64,000 bases of DNA, from NCBI GenBank assembly GCA_020633495.1, contig JACKDR010000005.1, forward strand, positions 231,501 to 295,500. The letters are read 5' to 3'. Shown here piece after piece: positions 32,197-41,587 of this stretch (the first letter of the stretch is position 1; every line of letters begins with the position of its first letter). The notes beneath the pieces were generated by a model. That model ran no database searches, was not told where the DNA came from, and saw only the letters and a program-made list of their open reading frames with translations. A program made the position numbers and the translations under genes. Origin of the DNA: Kofleriaceae bacterium. Lineage in GTDB: Bacteria; Myxococcota_A; Polyangia; Haliangiales; Haliangiaceae.

Positions 32197-33669
32197 TCAC
32201 ACCGGCTCGCAGGTGCCGGGCGGGTTGATGCCGCAGTTCTCGCCGGTCGGGCACCCGATCGCGCAGGTGTACCCGGCGGGGCAGGTCTGGTTCGCCAGCG
32301 AGCACGTCAGCGTCGGCTCGCAGACGCCCGGCGGGTTGATGCCGCAGTTCTCGCCGGTCGGGCACCCGATCGCGCAGGTGTACCCGGCGGGGCAGGTCTG
32401 GTCGGCCAGCGAGCACGTCAGCGTCGGCTCGCAGACGCCGGGCGGGTTGATGCCGCAGTTCTCGCCGGTCGGGCACCCGATCGCGCAGGCGTAGCCGGCC
32501 GGGCAGGTCTGGTCGGCCAGCGAGCACGTCATCGAGGTGTCCGCGATCCACGTGCAGGTCAGCTCCTCGCAGCCCCACTGGCCGGGCACGGCGACGTGCG
32601 GCAGGCCGGCGCAGTTGTACTCGGCCATCGCGGGGTCCAGGCACCAGGTCTCGGTGTGGCACTCGCCGGTGGCGTCGCTGGCCAGGCCCATCGGCCGCAG
32701 GTCCTTGCAGGTCAGGCCGTCGGCGCACGCCGGGTGGGGCGGGTTGACGTGGCCGCCACACACGGCGCCGGCGCCGGCGCCCCAGCGGTAGCTGACCTGC
32801 GCGGTGCCGGCCTGGTACGCGTACGCCTTCATCGTCAGCGTGGTCGTGACCGCGCCGTCGATGCGGAGGTACTCGTGGCCGAGCCCGGTGCCGTCACCGT
32901 TGTAGCCGCTCCAGGTGATCGTCATGTCGCGGTACGCCAGGGTCTGGGTGCCGGCGCCGCTGAGCCGGCCGTCGGGCCACCGCACCAGCGCGACGTCGCC
33001 GTCGAACAGCTGGATGTCGAGATCCTCGGCCGCGGCCATGCGGACCTCGACCCCGACCTTGCCCGCCGGGATGTCGCCGATCGTCGCGACCTGCGCGCGG
33101 TCGAGGTACGCCGAGAACGCGCCGTCGCCGGTCTCGTTGCAGGTGGTCACCGACAGCCACGCGTAGCGGACCTCGGCGTCGCCGGCGACGTAGCCGTAGG
33201 CGCGCATCTCGAGCTCGGTGTTGGTGTCGCCGTGGATCGCGATCGTCTCGTGGCCCTTGGCGCCGCCGACGCCGTCGTAGCCGCTGTAGCAGTACTCGAC
33301 GTCGCGGTAGGTGGTGCACGCGGCGGTGGCGCCGTGGAGCAGGCCGCTCGGCCACGCGATGATCTGGGTGCCGGTCGCGCGATCGACCAGCTGGACGTCG
33401 ACGTCGACGGCGCTGTCGAGCTCGATCGACACGTCGCGCTTGCCGACGGGGATCAGCCCGACGGACTTGGTCGACCGGTACGGGATCGCGTCGGTGAACG
33501 ATCCGGATCCGGACGAGCAGTCGCTGCCCCAGTCGAAGGTCGACGCCTGGGACACGTCGGCGACGTCGAGGTCGTCGGCCTCGCCGGCGCCGTCATCGAC
33601 GCAGGCGGTGGTGGTGGTGGCGACGCTGGCGGTGGCCAGCGCGAGAACGATTCGAGTGACTCGCTTCAT
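32197..33669 (-). CDS. Surface lipoprotein with three Cys-rich C-terminal repeats
   Basis: This 490-residue protein has signal MKRVTRIVLALATASVATTTT and lipobox cysteine (TAC). Two similar beta domains follow (VDVDVQLVDRATGTQIIAWP with YSGYDGVGGAKGHETIAIHG; and EDLDIQLFDGDVALVRWPDG with WSGYNGDGTGLGHEYLRIDG), each about 130 residues. A Cys-rich segment and three 37-residue repeats come next (CSLADQTCPAGYTCAIGC, CPTGENCGINPPGVCEP), each with six cysteines. Probably a secreted adhesive or stalk protein. The repeats are nearly identical at DNA level. Confidence 0.75.
   Translation of the reverse strand: MKRVTRIVLALATASVATTTTACVDDGAGEADDLDVADVSQASTFDWGSDCSSGSGSFTDAIPYRSTKSVGLIPVGKRDVSIELDSAVDVDVQLVDRATGTQIIAWPSGLLHGATAACTTYRDVEYCYSGYDGVGGAKGHETIAIHGDTNTELEMRAYGYVAGDAEVRYAWLSVTTCNETGDGAFSAYLDRAQVATIGDIPAGKVGVEVRMAAAEDLDIQLFDGDVALVRWPDGRLSGAGTQTLAYRDMTITWSGYNGDGTGLGHEYLRIDGAVTTTLTMKAYAYQAGTAQVSYRWGAGAGAVCGGHVNPPHPACADGLTCKDLRPMGLASDATGECHTETWCLDPAMAEYNCAGLPHVAVPGQWGCEELTCTWIADTSMTCSLADQTCPAGYACAIGCPTGENCGINPPGVCEPTLTCSLADQTCPAGYTCAIGCPTGENCGINPPGVCEPTLTCSLANQTCPAGYTCAIGCPTGENCGINPPGTCEPV
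32205..32535 (-). repeat. 3 x 111-bp coding repeats
   Basis: The word cgggttgatgccgcagttct recurs at 32221, 32332 and 32443, giving an exact 111-bp period (37 codons). Units one to three are almost identical, differing at a few positions (for example gttcgcc versus gtcggcc). Recent in-frame expansion of a disulfide-rich module is the simplest reading. Confidence 0.9.
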
Positions 33670-34201
33670 ACGGGCCGCGCCATGAGCAAGCGTCGTTCCA
33701 CGTCCGATCGCGGGGTCGACGTGGCTTCACCGGGTCACCGGCGCGGGGCGCGCAACCGCGGTTCCAGCGATCTCGAACGAGTAAGCGCGGGCACGGCGAC
33801 GACACTGTCTCACCCGACCGACGCGCGCGCGCCGCAGTGGCCACGGCGCTGGCCGCGAGGTCCGCGCCGCAACCGGCGCGACACCCGCACAGGCTCGCGC
33901 CGACGACACCAGCACACCGCGCGTCGACGACGTCGCGCGTCGACGGTCGAGGTCTCGACCAGCGCCCGCGCGGGGTCGCGCCGCGACGCCGGCGGTCGAG
34001 CTCGACGACGCCTGCGACGACGGTCGCGGCTGATGCTGGTACGAGGTGCTGTCGGTGACCAGCGGCGCCAGCCCGATCGCCAGCCCGGCGCACGGACCCA
34101 CGCCGCCCTACCCGTACGGATGAGCAGCCCCGCGCGGGCCGCGACGACTCCCCGGGGTCCGGCCCTTGCTGCGCACCGGACGGTGTCGATAGCCTGGACG
34201 C
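33670..34201. other. Gene-free 530-bp divergent intergenic region
   Basis: No reading frame here shows coding bias, a start with a ribosome site, or a recognisable protein; the open frames are Arg-rich as in random GC-rich DNA. It separates two divergent lipoprotein genes and is rich in cgcg/gtcga words. It presumably holds both promoters, but I could not pick out -35/-10 pairs or operators. Confidence 0.5.
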
Positions 34202-35125
34202 ATGAGAACAACGATGGGGATCGTGTTCGCGGTGAGCCTCGCTGCCATCAGCGTCGCGGGCTGCGGCAAGAAGAAGGACGGCGGCGGCGACCAGGCGAAG
34301 GCCGCCGGCTCCGCCGACCAGACCGCCGGCTCCGCCGCCGCCGCCACCGACGACAAGGCCGCCGGCTCCGGCTCCGCCGCCGCCGCCACCGACGACAAGG
34401 CCGCCGGCTCCGGCTCCGCCGCCGCCGCCACCGACGACAAGGCCGCCGCGGCGCCGCCGGCCCCGGCCGGCAAGTGCGGCGCCCAGCCGTGCCCGTGCAA
34501 GGACGGCACCGCGACCAAGAGCGGCATGGAGGCCGAGGGCGACGACTGGAACATCTGCGAGCTGTCGGCGCAGACGTCGATCCAGGGCCTCGACTGCGCC
34601 GAGGGCCGCGTCGTGTTCAGCGACGACGGCAAGCTGACCGAGTGCATGCTCGCCGCCGACGCCAAGGTCGACGGCTACCTGTGCCGCGGCACGCCCAACT
34701 CGGTCAGCCTGTACCCCAGCGGCAAGCTCAAGAGCTGCTCGTCGGGTGAGAACGTCGAGATCGGGGGCTACAAGATCGCGACCTACCAGAGCGTCGATCT
34801 GCACGAGGACGGTACCGTGCGCTCGGTGTTCCTCAAGGGCGAGAACCGCGACATCGACGGCGTGCCCTGCACCGGCGGCATGCGCTTCTTCCAGGGCGGC
34901 AAGCTGCAGATGTGCACGCTCGCCGCCGACGCCACGATCGCCGACAACAAGCTCAAGGCCGGGACGATGGTGGTGTGGAACGACGACGGCTCGGTGCGCG
35001 GCCTGTGGAACGAGAAGCCCATCACCTGGGCCAAGAAGAAGTACGACCAGAAGAAGCGCGGCAACTGGCTGTGCTTCACGGACGGCGCGCCGGACCCCGA
35101 GGGGTTCGGCTGCAACAGCTTCTAG
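34202..35125 (+). CDS. Lipoprotein with AGSGSAAAATDDK repeats and MORN-like repeat body
   Basis: This 307-residue lipoprotein has signal MRTTMGIVFAVSLAAISVAG with cysteine 21, then a GKKKDGGGDQ linker. A tandem low-complexity spacer contains three AAAATDDKAAG-type units (the last two 42-bp copies almost identical). The globular part has two or three repeats with a strand pattern ending in GKL..C: SVSLYPSGKLKSCSSGENVE, MRFFQGGKLQMCTLAAD and MVVWNDDGSVRGLWNEKPI. These resemble MORN/YwqK-type repeats. It has many paired cysteines. Function unknown; exported. Confidence 0.7.
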   Translation: MRTTMGIVFAVSLAAISVAGCGKKKDGGGDQAKAAGSADQTAGSAAAATDDKAAGSGSAAAATDDKAAGSGSAAAATDDKAAAAPPAPAGKCGAQPCPCKDGTATKSGMEAEGDDWNICELSAQTSIQGLDCAEGRVVFSDDGKLTECMLAADAKVDGYLCRGTPNSVSLYPSGKLKSCSSGENVEIGGYKIATYQSVDLHEDGTVRSVFLKGENRDIDGVPCTGGMRFFQGGKLQMCTLAADATIADNKLKAGTMVVWNDDGSVRGLWNEKPITWAKKKYDQKKRGNWLCFTDGAPDPEGFGCNSF

Positions 35126-35158
35126 CGGCGTGATCGCGGCGCGGCGCCCGACCACGCG

Positions 35159-35533
35159 TCACGGCAGCGTCGACCAGCTCTCGCACTGCTCGGGCGTCGC
35201 GCAAACCGAGTCACAGCCGTCGATGCCGCACGGGTAGCAGCACTGCAAGCCGGCGCCGCACACCGCCGGCGGCTCCACCGGCGCGTCCGCGACGTGGCGA
35301 CGGCCGTAGGCGCAGACCGCGCCCTGGTTGCCCGCGCCGGGGTCGGCGTCGCCGCCGCGGCCGCCGCCATCGCCGGGGTCGCCGACGGCGGTGCCGCTGC
35401 CGCCGCCCGCCGGATCGTGGCGGTCGGCGGCGCCGGTGGTGGAGCCGCACGCGGCGGCGGCGAGGAGCGCGAGGCTGGCGACGACGCCGAGGGCGCGAGC
35501 CCCGAGACGAGGGCGAGATGAGCGCATGCGCAT
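35159..35533 (-). CDS. Small Cys-rich lipoprotein
   Basis: This 124-residue protein has signal MRMRSSRPRLGARALGVVAS, LALLAAAACGS and then a Gly/Asp spacer (GGGSGTAVGDPGDGGGRG). A C-terminal cysteine cluster VCGAGLQCCYPCGIDGCDSV, CATPEQCESW follows. The motif is shared by small exported proteins of Myxococcota; the role is unknown. ATG 35533 or 35527 are both possible. It is convergent with the lipoprotein ending at 35125. Confidence 0.7.
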   Translation of the reverse strand: MRMRSSRPRLGARALGVVASLALLAAAACGSTTGAADRHDPAGGGSGTAVGDPGDGGGRGGDADPGAGNQGAVCAYGRRHVADAPVEPPAVCGAGLQCCYPCGIDGCDSVCATPEQCESWSTLP

Positions 35534-35641
35534 ACCACGCACCAGGTCGCCGGAGGTGTCAACGCGCCGCGCCGGCCGCCGGGGCGTCGTCGCCGCGCGA
35601 TCGGCCGGTCGCCGGCGGCCGGCTCCGGTACAGTCGACGTC

Positions 35642-36541
35642 GTGTCGCCCGTCACGCCGCAGCACACCACCACCCCCGACGGTGAGCCGCTGCGCTTCAC
35701 CGTCACCGCGCCGCCGCCGGCCGCGGCGACCGCGGCGACGCCGATCCTGACCGCCTACGGCCTGGTGTCGTCCTGGCACCACTGGCGGTTCTTCACCCCG
35801 CACTTCGCCGCTACCCGCCCGGTGGTGACCTGGGACTACCGCGGCCACGGCGGCCAGCCCGCGCCGCGCGCGCCCGCCGCCCTCGACGTCGCGAGGTTCG
35901 CCGACGATGCCCACGCGGTGTGGCGCGCCAGCGGCCAGCCGCCGGCGATCGTCACCGGGCTCAGCTTCGGGGTCCAGGTCGCGCTCGAGATCTGGCGCCG
36001 CCACCCCGAGATGGTGCGGGCGCTGGTCCTCCTGTGCGGCACCGCCGGTCATCCCCTCGATCGGATCTCGACCGCGCCGGCGTTCCGGCGGTCGCTGGTG
36101 CGCGCGATGCGCTGGCTCGGCGGCCAGCCGCGCGTCGCCGACGGGCTGCTCGCCGCGCTGCGCGCGCCCGGCGGCGCGCGCCTGGCCCGCGAGCTGGCGT
36201 TCCTCACCGGGGGCGCCCACCGCGCGACCTGCCCGGCCGATGTCCTCGACGGCCTGTTCGCCCACGTCGCGGCGCTGCCGCCGGCGCTGCTCGGGCACGT
36301 CGTCGCCGCCTACCTCGACCACGACGCCTTCGACGTGCTGCCGACGATCGCGGTGCCGACGCTGCTGGTCGCCGGCGACCGCGACCAGCTCACGCCGGTG
36401 GCCACCGCCGAGCGCATGCAGCGCGCGATCGCCGGCAGCGAGCTGGTCGTCTTCGCCGGTCACAGCCACCTGGTCCAGGTCGAGCGACCGCGCGAGGTCC
36501 ACGCCACGATCGAGCGCTTCCTCGCCCACCACCGCCTGTGA
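35642..36541 (+). CDS. Alpha/beta hydrolase
   Basis: This 299-residue alpha/beta-hydrolase-fold enzyme has the nucleophile elbow GLSFGVQ (Ser108), oxyanion region AYGLVSSWHHWRFF, acid GDRDQLTPV (Asp246 or Asp248) and catalytic His in AGHSHLVQVERP (His274 or His276). VVTWDYRGHGGQPAP is the usual strand-4 loop of this family. The start is GTG 35642. It has no signal peptide, so it is cytosolic. The substrate cannot be told; haloperoxidase, esterase or lactonase relatives share this layout. Confidence 0.85.
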   Translation: MSPVTPQHTTTPDGEPLRFTVTAPPPAAATAATPILTAYGLVSSWHHWRFFTPHFAATRPVVTWDYRGHGGQPAPRAPAALDVARFADDAHAVWRASGQPPAIVTGLSFGVQVALEIWRRHPEMVRALVLLCGTAGHPLDRISTAPAFRRSLVRAMRWLGGQPRVADGLLAALRAPGGARLARELAFLTGGAHRATCPADVLDGLFAHVAALPPALLGHVVAAYLDHDAFDVLPTIAVPTLLVAGDRDQLTPVATAERMQRAIAGSELVVFAGHSHLVQVERPREVHATIERFLAHHRL

Positions 36542-36712
36542 GCCCGCCGCGTCGACGGCGTCCACGCCGCGACACACCCGCGCGTTCACGGTGACGCCCG
36601 CCGGGCTGGCAACGCCCGGCACGATGCGGCGAGGCCACGCACGCGCCGGCACCACGGACGTCGTCGGCGCGCCGGGTCGCGCTGGCCCCCCCGTTGCACC
36701 GAGGACGAGGCC

Positions 36713-38647
36713 ATGGCTCCTCCCCTGCCCTCCTCCACCTGCCCGCGCCTACCTGTACCTGCACCTCCACCTCCACGCCGCCGCGCCGCCGTCGTCGCGT
36801 CGCTGCTGTGCCTGCTCGCGTCGGCGTGCGTCGGCGACGAGCTGGTCCGCGTCGACGACGAGGCGCCCGGCGCCCGCTGCGCCGCCGGCGGCGTCGCGAT
36901 CCACACCGGCGTCGACGCCGACGACGACGGCCGCCTCGACGACGACGAGATCGACACGACGACCTACGAGTGCTTCGACGACGGCGCCCGGGCGCTCACC
37001 CGCGTCGACGTCGAGCCACCCGGCGCCCACTGCTCCGACGGCGGCGCCGCGATCCACACCGGCATCGACGACGACGGCGACGGCGTCCTCGACGACGACG
37101 AGATCAGCGACACCGCGTACGTCTGCGACCACGTCATCATCGGCGACGTCGCGGTGACCTCGGCCGCCACCGCGGCGAGGCTCGCCGACGTCACGGTCGT
37201 GACCGGCACCCTGACCATCACCGACGCCGGGCCCGTCACCGCGCTCGAGCTGCCGCTGGTCCACGTCGGCGGCAGCCTGGTGATCGAGCCCGACGGCGCC
37301 GCGCTCGCCACGGTGTCGCTGCCGGCGCTGGCGTCGATCGACGGCGATCTCAGCGTCACCGGGAGCCTCGCCGGCCTGGCCGTCCCCCGCCTCGCCGCGA
37401 TCAGCCGCGACGTCGTGGTCCGCGCCGCCGCCCTGACCGGGCTCGAGCTGCCGGCGCTGACCCACCTGGGCGGCGCGCACCTCACCGCCGCCGCCAACCC
37501 GGCGCTCGCGCGCGTCGCGGCGCCGGCGCTGACCGCCCTCGACGGCGTCGCGATCGACGTCCGCGGCAACCCCGCGCTCGTCGAGCTCGATCTGGCCGGG
37601 CTCCAGCACCTGCGCGGCAGCAGCCTCGAGGTCCAGCAGACGCCCGCGCTGGCCACGGTGCGGCTCGCCGCGCTGGTCGACGTCGACGGCGCGCTGTTCG
37701 TCGACGCGCCGGCCGCGACCCGCCTGGCGCTGCCGGCGCTGACCACCGCCGGCGACGACGTCTACGTCGGCGGCGATCGCGTCACCCGGCTCGAGCTGCC
37801 CGCACTGGCGTCGGTGGGCGGCGCGCTGTTCCTGGCGACCACCGCCGCGACCGAGCTGTCGCTGCCGGCGCTGCGGTCGGCGTCGTCGCTGTACCTCGGC
37901 GACAACCCGGCCCTCACCACCGTCGACCTGCCGGCGCTGCGCGTGCTGCGCTCGCTGATGGTGACGCGCAACGACGCGCTCGCGACGCTGACCCTGCCGG
38001 CGCTGATCAGCGTCGACACGCTCCAGATCCACCACGCCCCGACGCTGACGACCGTGTCGTTCCCGGCGCTGGTCGCGGTCACCGATCTCGCGGTGTACGA
38101 CACCGTGGCGCTGCAGCGCGTGGTCGCGCCCGCGCTGATCCGGGTCGACCGCGACCTGTCGCTCGACCACAACGACGCCCTGCGCGGGCTCGACGCGCCC
38201 GCGCTGGCCTGGGTGCGCGGCTCGCTGCGCGTGACCGACAACGCGGCCCTGCCCGACCTCGCCGGGCTCGCCGGCCTCGCGACCATCGACGGCTACAGCC
38301 AGATCACCCGCAACGCGTCCCTGACCCACCTCGGCCTGACCTCGCTGGCCACCGCCGCCGACGTGCTGATGATCGGCGCCACCACCACCGACCTCGAGGA
38401 CCTCGGCAACCCCAGCCTCGAGGTGATCGATCTGCCGGCGCTGGCCAGCGTCGCGACCCTGATGATCAGCACCAACCCGGCGCTCGCCGCGCTCGAGCTG
38501 CCGTCGCTCGACCACCTCGACGCCCTGTACGTCGACCGCAACCCGGGCCTCGCCACCTGCGCGGTCGCGCGCCTCGTCGCCAGCCTGGACCAGCCGCCCG
38601 CCGCGATGAACATCCTCGACACCGACGACGCCGCGGCCTGCCCGTAG
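36713..38647 (+). CDS. Surface lipoprotein with DUF7151-like repeats and L-domain-like beta-solenoid
   Basis: This 644-residue protein has signal AAVVASLLCLLASACVGDE. Two ~40-residue modules follow with an EF-hand-like acidic loop (CAAGGVAIHTGVDADDDGRL; CSDGGAAIHTGIDDDGDGVL), matching the DUF7151 type as I know it. The remaining ~480 residues are 20-24-residue leucine-rich strand repeats (LELPALTHLGG, LALPALTTAGDDVYVGG, LSLPALRSASSLYLGDNPAL) like Receptor-L/Ecm33 solenoids, closed by TCAVARLVASL. It is probably a calcium-stabilised surface adhesin or recognition protein. Confidence 0.75.
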   Translation: MAPPLPSSTCPRLPVPAPPPPRRRAAVVASLLCLLASACVGDELVRVDDEAPGARCAAGGVAIHTGVDADDDGRLDDDEIDTTTYECFDDGARALTRVDVEPPGAHCSDGGAAIHTGIDDDGDGVLDDDEISDTAYVCDHVIIGDVAVTSAATAARLADVTVVTGTLTITDAGPVTALELPLVHVGGSLVIEPDGAALATVSLPALASIDGDLSVTGSLAGLAVPRLAAISRDVVVRAAALTGLELPALTHLGGAHLTAAANPALARVAAPALTALDGVAIDVRGNPALVELDLAGLQHLRGSSLEVQQTPALATVRLAALVDVDGALFVDAPAATRLALPALTTAGDDVYVGGDRVTRLELPALASVGGALFLATTAATELSLPALRSASSLYLGDNPALTTVDLPALRVLRSLMVTRNDALATLTLPALISVDTLQIHHAPTLTTVSFPALVAVTDLAVYDTVALQRVVAPALIRVDRDLSLDHNDALRGLDAPALAWVRGSLRVTDNAALPDLAGLAGLATIDGYSQITRNASLTHLGLTSLATAADVLMIGATTTDLEDLGNPSLEVIDLPALASVATLMISTNPALAALELPSLDHLDALYVDRNPGLATCAVARLVASLDQPPAAMNILDTDDAAACP

Positions 38648-38717
38648 CCGCGGCGCTCGCGGCGCGGCGCCGGGCGCGGTGGCCCCGGCGCCGCGCCCGG
38701 CGTGCGAAGCTCGCCTC

Positions 38718-39155
38718 ATGCGCTTCCTCACCACGCTGCTCTGCGCGCTGCCCCTGTCCCTCGCGGCCTGCGGCGGCACCGCCCCGGCGCCCGCGGCGCC
38801 GACCGGCGACGACGTCGCCACCCCCGCCGAGCGCGGCCCCGACGACGGCGCCGGCACCGACGACGCCGCGCCGCGCGCCGTCGAGGTCGTCTACGGCCGC
38901 ATGTCGTACGTCATGGACTCGCCGCGCGGCCAGCAGGAGAAGGCCGAGCAGGCGCTGCGCGACAGCGACCTCGCGACCCAGCTCGCCGCGCTCGGCCTCG
39001 AGGTGACGTACCGCTTCGACGAGGCCGCCGGCGACACCGTCACGGTCGTGGCCGCCGACGGCACCGAGCTCGGCCACGCCGACCTCCACGAGCTCGACCG
39101 CGGCGCCGCCCCCGACGACATCCTCGCCGCCGCGCGCGGCTACGCCGGCGACTGA
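38718..39155 (+). CDS. Small lipoprotein, 145 residues
   Basis: ATG 38718 gives MRFLTTLLCALPLSLAACGG, a clean lipoprotein signal (Cys18). After a Pro/Asp spacer comes a small alpha/beta domain: AVEVVYGRMSYVMDSPRGQQ, QALRDSDLATQLAALGLEVT, YRFDEAAGDTVTVVAADGTE. The upstream 13 codons in the longer frame are rejected. Not recognised. Confidence 0.65.
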   Translation: MRFLTTLLCALPLSLAACGGTAPAPAAPTGDDVATPAERGPDDGAGTDDAAPRAVEVVYGRMSYVMDSPRGQQEKAEQALRDSDLATQLAALGLEVTYRFDEAAGDTVTVVAADGTELGHADLHELDRGAAPDDILAAARGYAGD

Positions 39156-39193
39156 TCCTCGCCGCGCCGTCACCGGACGGCGGACGCCGCACC

Positions 39194-39971
<778 letters not shown>

Positions 39972-40050
39972 CCCGGCCGGGCAAGGCGCCGCGCGGCACG
40001 ACGTCACCGATCGCGTGACACGCCGGCCCGGCCGGCGCGACACTCGCGGC

Positions 40051-40629
40051 GTGTCCCTCGCGGTGCGCCCCAGCTTCGAGCGCGAGCTCCCCCTCGCCAG
40101 CACCCAGGCGATCGCGCGGCTCTCCGCGCAGCTCGCCGCCGGATCGCAGACGCTCCGGCGCACCCGCGTGCCCGGCGGCGGCCGCGAGACCACCGACCGC
40201 GATCAGGACCACCTGGTCCTGACCGTCCCGGCGACGCAGCAGCGCTTCTGGTCGCCGTGGCTGACGATCGAGCTGACGCCGCGCGGCGACGGCACCCACC
40301 TGTTCGCGCGGTTCAGCCCGCACCCGTCGGTGTGGACCGGGTTCTGGTTCGGCTACCTGGCCCTCGGCCTCGTCCTCCTGTTCGCGCTGGTCTTCACCGC
40401 GGCGCTCGCGATGACCGGCGGCAGCCTGTGGTCGCTGTGGATCGCCGGCGGCGCCACGCTGGCGATGGCCGCGATGTGGTGGGCGTCGCGGATCGGCCAG
40501 CGGCTGGCGCAGGATCAGATGGCGACGCTGCGGGCCGAGCTCGAGCGCGCGCTCGCCGACCTCGGCGACGGCGACGACGCCAGCCACGCCAGCGACGCCA
40601 GCGACGCCAGCGACGCCAGCGACCGATGA
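40051..40629 (+). CDS. Membrane protein with two TM helices and Asp-Ala-Ser repeat tail
   Basis: GTG 40051 (VSLAVRPSFERELPL) gives 192 residues. There is an N-terminal cytosolic beta-rich domain (HLVLTVPATQQRFWSPWLTI), two transmembrane helices (FWFGYLALGLVLLFALVFTA and LWIAGGATLAMAAMWWAS), and a helix (QDQMATLRAELERALADLG). The extreme C terminus is a 9-bp-period repeat encoding SDASDASDASD, a slippage-prone tail that may vary in length. Family unknown. Confidence 0.6.
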   Translation: MSLAVRPSFERELPLASTQAIARLSAQLAAGSQTLRRTRVPGGGRETTDRDQDHLVLTVPATQQRFWSPWLTIELTPRGDGTHLFARFSPHPSVWTGFWFGYLALGLVLLFALVFTAALAMTGGSLWSLWIAGGATLAMAAMWWASRIGQRLAQDQMATLRAELERALADLGDGDDASHASDASDASDASDR

Positions 40630-40642
40630 TAGGCTGCGACGG

Positions 40643-41455
40643 ATGGCGCCCCCGCTGTGGACCTACGCCGCGCCGCCGACCGAGGCCCGCGATCCCGAGG
40701 TCGTGCTGTTCGCGTTCTCGCGCGGGCCGCTGCGCGACGACGTGCCGATGTCGCTGGCGCGCTTCGGCGCGCCCGACGCCGCGCAGGTCGCGGCCGTCGA
40801 GGTCCGGACCATCCCGCGCGCCGTCGAGCCCGCCTGGTTCGACGCCTGGCGCTCCGGCTCGCTGCGCGCGATCGCCGAGACCGACCTGGGCGCGGGGCTG
40901 GCCGCGCTGGACGGCGCCGATCACGTCCACCTGGTGGGCGCGGCCCCGACCGCGCCCGCCGACCTCGGCTACCTGCAGAGCGCGTGGGCGCTGGCGCGGT
41001 TCCTGGTGGCGCGCGGCGCGACGACGATCCTCGACGCCCACGCCGCGACCTTCCGCGCCGGCGACGCGCTGCCTGGCCCCGACGCCCCGCTCGACGTCCG
41101 CGCCGAGGTCCGGGTCGTCTTCGAGACCGACCCGACCCGCGGCGATCTCGCCCACGCCCTGCACACCCGCGGCATGCGCAAGTTCGGCGCGCCCGATCTG
41201 ATCGCGCTGTGCGGCGACGCCGACGCCGCGCTGGTCAGCGAGGTCGTCGGCCAGCTCGCCGACCGCGTCGCCCGCGGCGAGACCCTGGCGTCGCCGCGAC
41301 ACGCCGTCGACCTCGATCCGTCGACCACCTGGTACGTCGTCGACGATCACGACGGCCTCGGCGCCCTGCTCCAGCTCAACAACCGCGCCCGCGTCCTGGT
41401 CGACGCCAGCGGCGCGCACCTCGTCGGCGCCCGCGACCGGCGCGCGCTGAACTGA
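40643..41455 (+). CDS. Hypothetical cytosolic protein, 270 residues
   Basis: MAPPLWTYAAPPTEARDPEV begins a soluble alpha/beta protein with well-defined strands (VVLFAFSRGPLRDDVPMSLA, HVHLVGAAPTAPADLG, TTILDAHAATFRAGDALPG) and a conserved-looking MRKFGAPDLIALCGD. It starts 13 bp after the gene ending at 40629 and may be co-transcribed. Coding bias is strong. I do not recognise a family with confidence. Confidence 0.6.
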   Translation: MAPPLWTYAAPPTEARDPEVVLFAFSRGPLRDDVPMSLARFGAPDAAQVAAVEVRTIPRAVEPAWFDAWRSGSLRAIAETDLGAGLAALDGADHVHLVGAAPTAPADLGYLQSAWALARFLVARGATTILDAHAATFRAGDALPGPDAPLDVRAEVRVVFETDPTRGDLAHALHTRGMRKFGAPDLIALCGDADAALVSEVVGQLADRVARGETLASPRHAVDLDPSTTWYVVDDHDGLGALLQLNNRARVLVDASGAHLVGARDRRALN

Positions 41456-41587
41456 GCGCCGTCGCGGCGCCGTTCCATCGACGACGACGCCGACCGTCCA
41501 GCGCTGCGACATCGTGGTCGGGGCCGGCGGCGGGGCGGCGCGCGGAGCCTCTGGACAGCCGCCGGGGCGCGTGCGACGGTGTCGGGG

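Noticed and set aside
33682..34201. Plus-strand open frame beginning MSKRRSTSDRG
   Set aside because: Arg-rich, no coding bias, runs into the next gene in the wrong frame; treated as intergenic.
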